From Burkholderiales bacterium (GTDB lineage: Bacteria; Pseudomonadota; Gammaproteobacteria; Burkholderiales; Casimicrobiaceae), in contig JADZDD010000035.1 of the NCBI GenBank assembly GCA_020851235.1, positions 186,001-250,000 of the forward strand: a stretch of 64,000 nucleotides of DNA, in the 5' to 3' direction. The position numbers were made by a program, and so were the translations under genes. The notes beneath the pieces were generated by a model. That model was not told where the DNA came from and searched no databases. It was given only the letters and a program-made list of their open reading frames with translations. How positions within the stretch are numbered: the first letter of the stretch is position 1; each line of letters opens with the position of its first letter. Shown piece after piece: positions 16,518-27,308 of this stretch.

Positions 16518-17603
16518 ATGCACGATCCCATCGTCACCTTCGAACGGGTCACGAAGTCCTACGACGGGCGCACGCTCGTCGTCGAGGCGCTCGACTTGAC
16601 GCTCGCCCGCGGCGAGTTCCTCACGCTCCTCGGCCCCTCGGGCTCGGGCAAGACCACGACGCTCATGATGCTCGCCGGCTTCGAGGACCCGACGTCGGGA
16701 ACGATCACGCTCGACGGCAAGCGGCTCAACCACGTCCCCGCGCATCGTCGCGGCATCGGCATGGTGTTCCAGAATTACGCGCTGTTCCCGCACATGACGG
16801 TGGCCGAGAATCTCGTCTTTCCGCTCGAGATGCACGGCGTGCCGAAGGCCGAGATCGAGCCCAAGGTGAAGCGCGCCCTCGACATGGTGCGCCTGCCCCA
16901 GCTTCGCGATCGCAAGCCGGGGCAGCTCTCCGGCGGGCAGCAGCAACGCGTGGCCGTGGCGCGCGCGCTCGTCTACGGCCCCAAGCTCGTGCTGATGGAC
17001 GAGCCGCTCGGGGCGCTGGACAAGCAGTTGCGCGAGGAACTCCAGCTCGAGATCAAGCACCTGCACGACGAGCTCGGCGTGACGATCGTGTACGTCACGC
17101 ACGACCAGTCGGAGGCGCTCACGATGTCCGATCGCATCGCGGTCTTCCATCAGGGTCGGGTGCAGCAGCTCGCCACGCCCGCCGACCTCTACGAGCGGCC
17201 GGCCAACGCCTTCGTCGCGTCGTTCATCGGCGAGAACAATCGCTTCGACGGCACGCTCGTCGGGCGCGACGGTGCGAATTGTCGCGTCCGCCTGCCCGAC
17301 GGCAGCGAGATCGCCGCGACGATCGAGGCCGATCTCGCCCCCGGCGCCGCGGTCGCGGTATCGATCCGTCCGGAGCGCGTCGCCGTCGGTGCGCAGGCGC
17401 AAAGGGACAATCGCTTCGTCGGCGACCTGCGCGAGGTGATCTATCTCGGCGATCACTGCAAGCTGCGTCTTGCCGTCGCCGGCAACGAGAGCTTCGTGGT
17501 CAAGGTGGCGGCCGGTGACGCCGCGACCACACTCGACCGTGGCTCAGCGCTCGCCGTCGCGTGGGATGCCGCCGCGTGCCGCGCGCTGCCGCCGCTCGCG
17601 TAG
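16518..17603 (+). CDS. potA: ABC importer ATPase, PotA type
   Basis: A 361-residue ATPase. Walker A is at 39-46 (GPSGSGKT), the Q-loop at VFQNYALF, the signature LSGGQ at 137-141 and Walker B at VLMDEP (158-163). The His switch is in THDQSEAL. A C-terminal TOBE domain (about 265-361) is typical of the polyamine/molybdate/sugar ATPase group. It is the last gene of the importer operon and ends 7 nt from the convergent amidase gene. Confidence 0.9.
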   Translation: MHDPIVTFERVTKSYDGRTLVVEALDLTLARGEFLTLLGPSGSGKTTTLMMLAGFEDPTSGTITLDGKRLNHVPAHRRGIGMVFQNYALFPHMTVAENLVFPLEMHGVPKAEIEPKVKRALDMVRLPQLRDRKPGQLSGGQQQRVAVARALVYGPKLVLMDEPLGALDKQLREELQLEIKHLHDELGVTIVYVTHDQSEALTMSDRIAVFHQGRVQQLATPADLYERPANAFVASFIGENNRFDGTLVGRDGANCRVRLPDGSEIAATIEADLAPGAAVAVSIRPERVAVGAQAQRDNRFVGDLREVIYLGDHCKLRLAVAGNESFVVKVAAGDAATTLDRGSALAVAWDAAACRALPPLA

Positions 17604-17610
17604 GCGGACG

Positions 17611-19014
17611 TCAGGCCGGCCCGGGCCCGGGTGGCATTGCGAAAGGCCGCGCCGCCTCGAATGCGTGCGAGGCGCGCAGCACGAGCGCTTCCGCATGGCG
17701 GGCGCCGACGACCTGCAATGCGACCGGCAGGCCGTCGCTCGCGATCGCGCACGGCAGCGACGCCGCCGGCTGCTGCGTCCAGTTGAACGGATACGTGTAC
17801 GGACTCCAATCGAGCCACGACGTCATGGCGCGCCCAGGAGGGAAGTCCTCACCCGCGGCGAGCGCGGTCGTTGGCATCTGCGGCGTCACGAGCAGGTCGT
17901 AGCGCTCGTGGAAGGCGTTCATCGCCGCGCCGTCGACGTGACGCGCGTGCGTGGCGTCGAGGAGTGCGTCGACCGTGACCGCACGCCCGCGCTCGGCCAG
18001 CTGCCGGAAGCCGGGATCGAGCACGTCGTGCTCGCGCGCCGGAATCCTGCGCAGGATCTGCGCCATGCTCGCCGCCCACAACGTGTCGAAGTGCTCGCGC
18101 GGCGAGGCGATGGGCGAGGCGATCTCCTCGACGCTCGCACCCGCATCGGCAAAAACGCACACGGCCGCGGCGGTGAGCTGTGCCACCTCGGCGTCGGGCC
18201 GTGCCCCGCACAGCGTCGGGCACCAGCCGATGCGCAGGCCGCGCACGCCGACGCCCAGGTCGCGACGGTAGTCGGTCCCCGGCACGTACGGCAGCGCCGT
18301 CCAGTCGCGCGCATCGGGCCGCGCGATCGTGCCCAGCATGAGCGCCGCGTCGGCGACGGTGCGGGTGAGCGGGCCGTAGTGCCCCAACGCCACGCGACCC
18401 GGCGGCCACGCCGGCACGCGGCCGAACGTCGCCTTGAAGCCGTACACGCCGCAGAAGGCAGCCGGAATGCGGATCGAGCCGGCGCCGTCGGAGCCGACGT
18501 GCAACGCGCCCATCCCGGTGGCGGCGGCAATCGCCGCTCCGCCGCTGCTGCCGCCGCAGGTGCGCGCAGGGTTCCACGGATTGCGGCTCACGCCGAGCAA
18601 GGGGCTGTCGGTGACGCCCTTCCAGCCGAACTCGCACATCGCGGTCTTGCCGAGGAGCACCACCCCTGCCTCGCGCAACCGCGCAACGCACGGCGCGTCG
18701 ACGGTGCCCGGCGCCGCACTCGACGTGCGCGAGCCGTGGCGCGCCGGCGCACCGATCGTGGGGCACAGGTCCTTGACGGTGACGGGCACGCCGTCGAGCG
18801 GCCCTTGCGGCGTGCCGGCGTGCCAGCGTGCCGTCGCCGCCTGCGCCTGCGCGAGGGCCTCCTCCTCGAGCACGACGAGGAAGGCGTTGAGCTCGCCGTT
18901 GCGCGCGGCAATCGCGGCAAGGCACGCCTTCGTGACCTCGAGCGGCGAGAAGCGGCGCGCGCGATAGCCGGCGACGAGCTCGACGGCGGACAACCGGTGC
19001 AGGGCCGACGTCAT
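17611..19014 (-). CDS. Amidase-signature family amidohydrolase
   Basis: A 467-residue amidase. The Ser-Ser-Lys triad is present: Lys81 (GVPVTVKD), cis-Ser156 (CGGSSGG) and nucleophile Ser180 (GSDGAGSIRIP). It hydrolyses a carboxamide to acid plus ammonia. It is the distal gene of the operon GntR-acnA-hydantoinase-isochorismatase-cobW-tctC-amidase, 46 nt after the tctC stop. The context suggests removal of an amide from a ring-opened intermediate or a substrate-activating first step. The substrate is unknown. Confidence 0.85.
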   Translation of the reverse strand: MTSALHRLSAVELVAGYRARRFSPLEVTKACLAAIAARNGELNAFLVVLEEEALAQAQAATARWHAGTPQGPLDGVPVTVKDLCPTIGAPARHGSRTSSAAPGTVDAPCVARLREAGVVLLGKTAMCEFGWKGVTDSPLLGVSRNPWNPARTCGGSSGGAAIAAATGMGALHVGSDGAGSIRIPAAFCGVYGFKATFGRVPAWPPGRVALGHYGPLTRTVADAALMLGTIARPDARDWTALPYVPGTDYRRDLGVGVRGLRIGWCPTLCGARPDAEVAQLTAAAVCVFADAGASVEEIASPIASPREHFDTLWAASMAQILRRIPAREHDVLDPGFRQLAERGRAVTVDALLDATHARHVDGAAMNAFHERYDLLVTPQMPTTALAAGEDFPPGRAMTSWLDWSPYTYPFNWTQQPAASLPCAIASDGLPVALQVVGARHAEALVLRASHAFEAARPFAMPPGPGPA

Positions 19015-19060
19015 GGCGGCGTAGCGCGAAGGCGCGAGTGATCCGGTGCAGGAGCGGACG

Positions 19061-20056
19061 TCAGTTCATCTGCACGTTGGCTTCCTTGATGATCTTGCCC
19101 AGGCGCGGCACTTCGGCCGGATGGTACCTGGCCATTTCCGCGGCCGGCTTGTACCAGATGTCGAAGCCGGTCGTCGCGAGCGTCTTCTCGCTTTCCGGAT
19201 CCTTGACGAGCGCGCCGATCGCATCGCTCCATTTCGCGACCACCGCCGGCGGCAGGTGCGCCGGCCCGTAGACGCCGATCGTCGTGTCGAGGCCGAGCGA
19301 CGGCAGCCCGACCTCCTTGAAGGTGGGGATGCCCGGCAGGCGCGGATCGCGCACGTCGTCGGAGACGGCGAGGATGCGCACCCGACCGTCCTTGTAGTAC
19401 GGCGCGACGCTGCCATAGGTCGGCACCATGAAGTCGACCTGGCCACCGATGAGATCGGTGATCGCCGGCGCGCCACCCTTGTACGGCACGTGCACCGCGT
19501 TGAGGCCGAACTGGCGATTGATGTACTCGCCGATGATGTGCGACGACGAACCGTTGCCCACCGACGCGAACGACAGCGGTTTCGCCTTGGCTGCTTGCAG
19601 GAGCTGGTCGACCGTCTGGTAGGGCGACTTGGCCGAGACTGCGAGCACGTTCTTCGTGCGCGCGAGCATCGCGATCGGCGTCACGTCCTTGACGAGGTCG
19701 TACTTCAGCTGCGGATAGAGCGTCTGGTTGGTGCCGTGCGTCTGGCTGTTGCCGATGGTGAGCGTGTAGCCGTCCGGCGCCGCGGCAATCCCCTCGCCGG
19801 TGCCGATCGTGCCCGAGGCGCCCGGCTTGTTCTCGACGACGATGGCCTTGCCACCCCACATCGCGCCGACCTTCGCCGCCACGAGCCGGGCGATGATGTC
19901 GGTGCTGCCGCCCGGGGGAAAGGCGACGATGAGGCGAATCGGTTTGTCGGGATACGTGTCTTCGGCCATCGCGCCGGGTGCCGCCACGGCGGCGGCGAGC
20001 AGGCCGGTCACGACGAAGGCACGACGGGTGCACCGCAAGTCAGGCAATGAGATCAC
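19061..20056 (-). CDS. TctC/Bug-family periplasmic solute receptor
   Basis: A 331-residue periplasmic receptor of the tripartite tricarboxylate transporter family. The N-terminus has an Arg-Arg pair (CTRRAFVVTG) before a hydrophobic stretch and an Ala-x-Ala cleavage site near AMAED. The hallmark first segment is YPDKPIRLIVAFPPGGSTDIIAR. Start is GTG 20056 with AGGA about 10 nt upstream, 12 nt after cobW stops. No TctA/TctB membrane subunits are in the window, which is normal for Bug proteins. It likely binds the carboxylated substrate of the operon. Confidence 0.9.
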   Translation of the reverse strand: MISLPDLRCTRRAFVVTGLLAAAVAAPGAMAEDTYPDKPIRLIVAFPPGGSTDIIARLVAAKVGAMWGGKAIVVENKPGASGTIGTGEGIAAAPDGYTLTIGNSQTHGTNQTLYPQLKYDLVKDVTPIAMLARTKNVLAVSAKSPYQTVDQLLQAAKAKPLSFASVGNGSSSHIIGEYINRQFGLNAVHVPYKGGAPAITDLIGGQVDFMVPTYGSVAPYYKDGRVRILAVSDDVRDPRLPGIPTFKEVGLPSLGLDTTIGVYGPAHLPPAVVAKWSDAIGALVKDPESEKTLATTGFDIWYKPAAEMARYHPAEVPRLGKIIKEANVQMN

Positions 20057-20068
20057 TGCAGCATCCTT

Positions 20069-21199
20069 TCAGGTGGGAATGTCGGAGAGGGAAGCGCCGA
20101 GGCGCTGCGTCGCCTCGGCGAGGAGCGCGGCCGGCACGTGCTGGGCGATGACGACGACCACGCCGTCACCCCATTCCCGCGGCAGTGCCGGCAGCGGGGT
20201 CGGGGCATTGAAGAGGTGCATGACCGCGTGCAGCGCCTGCACCGTGCCATCGTCCATCCGCACGGCGCCCTTCATGCGCAGCAGACGCTCGCCGAAGGCG
20301 CGCTGCATCCATTGCACCCAGGCGGCGTAGCGCGCCCAGGCGAGCGGCGCGGGAAGGCGAATCGACACGGTGACGATCTCGCTCGCGGTGAGGTGCGCCC
20401 GGTGGTGGTCATGAGCCGAGGCCTGCGCGTCGGCGCCGTGCCCCTCCGGCACGCAGCCGGGGCCGTGCGCGTGCGTGGCGTCGTGTGCGTGCGTGGCGTC
20501 GTGTGCGTGCGTGGCGTCGTGCGCGTGCGTGGCGTCGTGCGCGCCGTCACGCAGCGCGGCCAGGGCGACGGAGTGCCCAGGGTCGACGAAGACCTCGGCG
20601 GCGGCAATCGCGCCGTGCGCCGCACTCCGGCACACGGCGTGCGGTGCGAGCGCCGCCACGCGCTGCAGGAGCGCGTGCCGGGTGGCGGCGGAGGCGACGT
20701 CGGTCTTGGTCACGACGATGCGGTCGGCCATCGCGACCTGCCGCCTCGCCTCGGCGAAGCGATCGAGCGTGTGCTCGCCGTGGACGGCATCGACCACGGT
20801 GACGATGCTCCCCAGGCGGTAGTGCCGCACGATCGTGCTGTCGAGCGCCAGCGTCGAGGCGATCGGCCCGGGATCGGCCACTCCGGTCGTCTCGATCACC
20901 ACGCGCCGAAACGGCGGCAGCTCACCTCGCTCGCAGCGGTAGTGCAGCGACTCGAGCGTCTCCTGCAGCGAGTTGCCGAGCGCGCAGCACAGGCACCCCG
21001 AATCGAGCAGGACGACGTCGTCCTCGCTGCCGCGATCGACGAGCACGTGATCGAGTCCCACTTCGCCCAGCTCGTTGATGACCACCGCGGTGTCGGCGAG
21101 CGCGGGATCGCGCAGGAGGCGCCCGAGGAGCGTCGTCTTGCCGCTGCCCAGGTACCCGGTCAAGAGGTGCACCGGCCGCGGTTCGCGATCGTAACTCAT
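20069..21199 (-). CDS. CobW/CobN-domain GTPase (metallochaperone) with His-rich repeat loop
   Basis: A 376-residue G3E GTPase. The P-loop GYLGSGKT is at 15-22, the metal-binding CxCC motif (CLCC) at 69-72, ETTGVADP further on, and the TKTD guanine-specificity motif follows. Residues about 219-270 hold a loop with 14 histidines, including a four-fold HDATHA repeat. A C-terminal CobW_C domain follows. Family members deliver zinc or other metals to metalloenzymes. The obvious client here is the adjacent dihydropyrimidinase-like binuclear metallohydrolase. ATG 21199 gives the normal start just before the P-loop. Confidence 0.85.
   Translation of the reverse strand: MSYDREPRPVHLLTGYLGSGKTTLLGRLLRDPALADTAVVINELGEVGLDHVLVDRGSEDDVVLLDSGCLCCALGNSLQETLESLHYRCERGELPPFRRVVIETTGVADPGPIASTLALDSTIVRHYRLGSIVTVVDAVHGEHTLDRFAEARRQVAMADRIVVTKTDVASAATRHALLQRVAALAPHAVCRSAAHGAIAAAEVFVDPGHSVALAALRDGAHDATHAHDATHAHDATHAHDATHAHGPGCVPEGHGADAQASAHDHHRAHLTASEIVTVSIRLPAPLAWARYAAWVQWMQRAFGERLLRMKGAVRMDDGTVQALHAVMHLFNAPTPLPALPREWGDGVVVVIAQHVPAALLAEATQRLGASLSDIPT
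20469..20540 (-). repeat. Four tandem 18-bp units encoding HDATHA
   Basis: Four head-to-tail copies of an 18-bp unit, nearly identical (one base differs between units 1-2 and 3-4), lie in frame within the CobW GTPase gene. Each adds two histidines. Such identity suggests recent expansion by slippage, and copy number may vary between strains. Confidence 0.9.
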
Positions 21200-21305
21200 G
21201 CGTGCCTCGCAAGGCGGCCCGCCACGCGGCGCGACCGCTGCCGCTGCCGTCCCCACGCCGCCGCCGCTCCGCGCGCCATGGTGCCGCCGCCGGACGCAGC
21301 TTCCC

Positions 21306-22037
21306 TCAAGTCGCCGGCGCGACGTACGGTGCGCGCACCGGCAGGCCCGCGAGATACGCCTCGACCTCGGTGCTGGGGATCACGTCGGCGTACTTGCAGT
21401 TGAGGTCGAAGAGATTGATCGCGTGGCTCGCCTCGAAGCGGTCGAACGCGCACTGCTCCGGGATCACCACCTTGAAGTTGTACGAGTAGGCATCGACGGC
21501 GGTTGCGCGCAGGCAACCCGACGTGGTGCAACCGGTGAGGATCAGCGTGTCGATGTCGAGGAAGTTGAGGTGGCTCATGAAGATCGTGCCGAAGAAGCAC
21601 GACGGCTTGCGCTTGCCGATCCGAATGTCCGCCTCGCGCGGCGCCAGCGGCGCCACCGTCTGCGTCGCGTGCGTCCCCTCGAGCACGGTCTTTTCGGTGC
21701 CGCGATGGTTCTTGCCGACCTGCACGCCGCTGTCGAGCATGTCGGCGCGCCGCGCGCTCTCGGTGTAGAAGACGGGAAGGTTCTTCTCGCGCGCGAGGTG
21801 CAGCAGCGGCTCGATGTGCGCCACCGCGTCCCACGCCTCCCGGCCGCAGTGCGTGCGGTACTGCGCGAGCCCGTCGAGGATGTCCTGCGGCGTGTCGCCG
21901 CAGAAGTTGTACTGGACGTCGATGATGAACAGCGCCGGGCGCGTGCCGAAGCCGCCACGCTTGCCGTAGCCGGAGCGCGCGTAGACCTCCTTGTCGCGCG
22001 CGGTGAGGAAACGATCCCAGATTCGGGGTTGGGTCAC
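21306..22037 (-). CDS. Isochorismatase-family amidohydrolase (N-carbamoylsarcosine amidase-like)
   Basis: A 243-residue cysteine hydrolase. The catalytic triad Asp40 (FIIDVQYNF), Lys142 (IGKRKPSCFFGT) and Cys175 (TGCTTSGC, last Cys) is visible, with the cis-peptide region just before it. The YGKRGGFGTRPALF start and the C-terminal NLFDLNCKYADVI resemble N-carbamoylsarcosine amidase and maleamate-type amidases. It should hydrolyse a carbamoyl or carboxamide group. GTG 22037 with GAGGA about 8 nt upstream was chosen; a longer upstream frame would overlap the hydantoinase gene. Confidence 0.85.
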   Translation of the reverse strand: MTQPRIWDRFLTARDKEVYARSGYGKRGGFGTRPALFIIDVQYNFCGDTPQDILDGLAQYRTHCGREAWDAVAHIEPLLHLAREKNLPVFYTESARRADMLDSGVQVGKNHRGTEKTVLEGTHATQTVAPLAPREADIRIGKRKPSCFFGTIFMSHLNFLDIDTLILTGCTTSGCLRATAVDAYSYNFKVVIPEQCAFDRFEASHAINLFDLNCKYADVIPSTEVEAYLAGLPVRAPYVAPAT

Positions 22038-22107
22038 GGTGATGTCCTCGTGGATGGAGTCGGTGCGGTGCGGCGGATCGCCGGCGTCGTTCGCGGCGGG
22101 CGCGGCG

Positions 22108-23468
22108 TCAGCGTCGAAACAGATAACGGCCGTGCGGGTGCTCGCGCGCGTCGGCAAGGACGCGCCCGTCGCGCATGACGCAACGGCCGCGCACGTAGGT
22201 GGCGACGGGCCAGCCGGTGAACGCCATGCCCTCGTACGGCGAATAGTCGGCGAAGGACTCGAGGGCGGCGGGATCGACCGTGCGCGTGAGCGCGGGGTCG
22301 ACCACCACGACGTCGGCGTCGTACCCGACCATGAGCGCGCCCTTGCCGGTCATGCGGTAGATGCGGGCGGCGTTGGCCGCGGCGACCTGCGCGATCCGCT
22401 CGGGCGCGATGCCCCGCCGGCGCACGCCCTCGTCCAGGAGAATCGGCAGCATCGTGGCGACCCCGGGAAAGCCGTTACTCGACGCCCAGATGCCCTTGCC
22501 TTGCTTGGTGCTGCGCTTGCGGGGCACGTGATCGGTGCCGACCGTGTCGATCGCGCCGTCGGCAATGCCCTCCCACAGTGCGTCGACGTCGGCGCGCGAG
22601 CGCACCGGAGGATTGACCTTGGCGAGCACGCCCGCCGGCGCATGGTCGTCGAGCAGCAGGTAGTGCGGGCACGTCTCGACGAAGATCGGCGCGCGGCTCG
22701 TGCGTCGATGGCGGCGAACCTCGTCGAGCGCCTCCTTCGACGACAGGTGGACGATGTTGATCGCCGCGCCGACCTTGCTTGCGAAGTAGCAGGCGCGATG
22801 GACGTTCTCCGCCTCGAGGAAGTCGGGGCTCTGCTCGTTCCACGCCGCGAGATCGTCGCGCCCGGCACGGCGCAACGGCTCGCGCAGGTACGGAATGACC
22901 TCGACGTTCTCGCAGTGGATGCCGAGCACCGCGCCCGGGATCGCGGCGGTCGCCTTGAGCGAAGCGAAGAGCAGCGCGTCGTCGATCTCGGTGAAGCCCT
23001 GCGCGAGACCGGCCGCGCCCTTGTACATGAGGTAGAGCTTGTACGACGTGACGCCGAAGCGTTGCGAGCACTCGGCCAGCGTTTCGACGTGCAGGTGGCT
23101 CGTGATGCCGAAGTGCAGACCCACGTCGATGCAGCTTTGCGCGATGCGCGCGTCGCGAAAGCCGTCGAAGGTCGCACGAAAGTCGGCGGTCCGGTAGAAC
23201 GACAGCGCCGACGTGACGCCGCCCAGTGCCGCCGAGCGCGTTTCGGTCGCGAAGTCGGTCTCCGGCGAGCCGAAGCCGAAATGGACGTGTGGATCGATCA
23301 CGCCCGGCAGGATCCAGCGGCCGGAGCAATCGACGGTCTCGGCAGCGGCGGCGTCGGTGTCCGCCGGCAGCAGCGCCGCGATCCGCCCGTCGGCCACACC
23401 GAGCGAACCCGGCACGCTGCAAAGGCCCGGGTGCACGAGCGTTGCGTTCCGCAAGAGGAGGTCGAGTT

Positions 23469-23472
<4 letters not shown>
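22108..23472 (-). CDS. Dihydropyrimidinase/hydantoinase-like metal-dependent cyclic amidohydrolase
   Basis: A 454-residue member of the amidohydrolase superfamily. All binuclear-metal ligands are present: His62 and His64 (DPHVHFG), Lys145 (SYKLYL, carbamylated in the family), His186, His242 (VHLSSKEA) and Asp314 (GTDHVP). It should open a cyclic amide or imide ring. Start ATG 23472 overlaps the aconitase stop by 4 nt, so both proteins are made together. This overlap with a TCA-type enzyme is the strongest hint that the pathway ends in a tricarboxylate. Confidence 0.9.
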
Positions 23473-26198
<2,726 letters not shown>

Positions 26199-26202
26199 GG
26201 CC

Positions 26203-26859
26203 TCACCGCCGTCGCCCATCGAGCGCGTGCAGGCGCTCGGTCACCTTGACCGCCGCGCGCGCGATGTGCGCCCGCATGAGCGACTCCGCGAGTTCGCCGT
26301 CACGCGCGCGCAGCGCCCGCAGGATCTGCCAATGCTCGGCGTGCGCCTCGTCGCTGCGCTCGGGGACCGCGCCCGAGCGTCGGCGGTAGACGCGCAGGAC
26401 GTGGTACAGGTCCCCGCACAGCGTGTTCGTGATGCGCGCGTTTCCGCTCGCCCGGATGATCCGCTCGTGGAAGTCGAAGTCGGGCGCGCGCGCCCGCGAC
26501 TTGCGTGCCGCGAGGCGCGCCGCCCGTGCCGCGTCGAGATCGGCGGCGACACGCTCCTGCTCGGCGTCGCTCATGCGCTGCGCCGCGAGGCGGCACGCCA
26601 TCCCCTCGAGCGCTTCGCGCATCTCGAAGAGTTCGCGCACCTGTGTCGCGGTGAGGCGCACGACGGTCGCTCGCATGTAGGGCTCGCGCGAGACGAGACC
26701 GATGCCCTGCAGACGGCGCACCGCTTCGCGGACCGGGCCGCGCGAAACGCCGAAGCGGCCGGCGAGCGCGGCCTCGTTGACCTCGTCGCCGGGAGCGAGC
26801 TCGCCCGAATAGATCGCATTGAGCGTGCTCGTGAACAGCGTGTCGCTCAGGGTCGTCAT
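26203..26859 (-). CDS. GntR-family regulator with FCD domain
   Basis: A 218-residue regulator. A winged helix (about residues 15-75, with LAGRFGVSRGPVREAVRRL) is followed by an all-helical FCD ligand domain, with the usual Asp/His metal ligands region (FHERIIRASGNAR). FCD regulators typically sense carboxylic acids. ATG 26859 is only 8 nt after a candidate -10 (TATCGT), so the mRNA is probably leaderless. A palindromic site covers its own -35 and a second copy covers the divergent -35. Confidence 0.9.
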   Translation of the reverse strand: MTTLSDTLFTSTLNAIYSGELAPGDEVNEAALAGRFGVSRGPVREAVRRLQGIGLVSREPYMRATVVRLTATQVRELFEMREALEGMACRLAAQRMSDAEQERVAADLDAARAARLAARKSRARAPDFDFHERIIRASGNARITNTLCGDLYHVLRVYRRRSGAVPERSDEAHAEHWQILRALRARDGELAESLMRAHIARAAVKVTERLHALDGRRR

Positions 26860-26867
26860 GCGCCGGG

Positions 26868-26899
26868 ACGATAGCCGGCAGGGGGATACGTGTCAACAC
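26868..26899 (-). promoter_or_regulatory. Promoter and operator of the GntR/acnA operon
   Basis: On the minus strand TTGACA (26891-26896), a 17-bp spacer and TATCGT (26868-26873) form a good sigma-70 promoter ending 8 nt before the ATG. The -35 lies inside GTGTCAACAC (26890-26899), an imperfect palindrome with a second copy at 26978-26987. This fits autorepression by the FCD regulator. Confidence 0.7.
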
Positions 26900-26977
26900 T
26901 TTCGCGGTTGGCGATGCCTCGACATCGGCCAATCCCATGGTTACACGAGGGAATCGCATCGAGGTGTGCGACCCAAT

Positions 26978-27010
26978 GTGTTGACACTTGATCGATGCGC
27001 AACGTATGAT
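26978..27010 (+). promoter_or_regulatory. Divergent promoter and second operator for the methyltransferase operon
   Basis: TTGACA (26981-26986), an 18-bp spacer and TATGAT (27005-27010) face the plus strand. The -35 is within GTGTTGACAC (26978-26987), the exact reverse complement of the site at 26890-26899. The same regulator therefore probably controls both operons. Confidence 0.7.
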
Positions 27011-27065
27011 TTTTCCGACGGCCGCCGCCCTTGGCGGCACGCGCGGTGCCCCCGCGCTTCCGGCC

Positions 27066-27308
27066 ATGCCCAGCGCTCCTCTCCCCGAGCAGACCTTCTT
27101 CTCCGACCCCGCGATCGATCGCCTGCTCGGCGTCACGATGGCGCTGGCCGCCGAGGTCTACGTCCTGCGCGACCGCCTGCGCGCGATCGAGGCGCGTACC
27201 GGCGCGCCGGCCGCCATCGAACCGAGCCCCGATGCGGACGCGGCTGCATTCGTCGCGCGCCTCTTCGCGCCACTGGCGGGTGAGCAGGAGGCAAAGGGTC
27301 CGCTGTGA
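27066..27308 (+). CDS. Small protein of unknown function, first gene of the methyltransferase operon
   Basis: An 80-residue protein I do not recognise. A central amphipathic helix (about residues 12-40, VTMALAAEVYVLRDRLRAIE) suggests a short coiled coil or dimer. The ends are acidic and Ala-rich. ATG 27066 is the first in-frame ATG downstream of the promoter; an ATG overlapping the -10 at 27006 would lie upstream of the transcription start. Its last codons overlap the next gene (GTGA), so it is very likely translated and coupled to the methyltransferase. Confidence 0.65.
   Translation: MPSAPLPEQTFFSDPAIDRLLGVTMALAAEVYVLRDRLRAIEARTGAPAAIEPSPDADAAAFVARLFAPLAGEQEAKGPL

Noticed and set aside
15543-17456. 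637-codon minus-strand frame opposite the permease and ATPase genes
   Set aside because: Highly charged, low-complexity composition with no domain; a mirror of potC and potA.
20469-20540. Tandem 18-bp repeats as a CRISPR array or microsatellite outside a gene
   Set aside because: Units are directly adjacent without spacers, and in frame encode HDATHA in the CobW GTPase.
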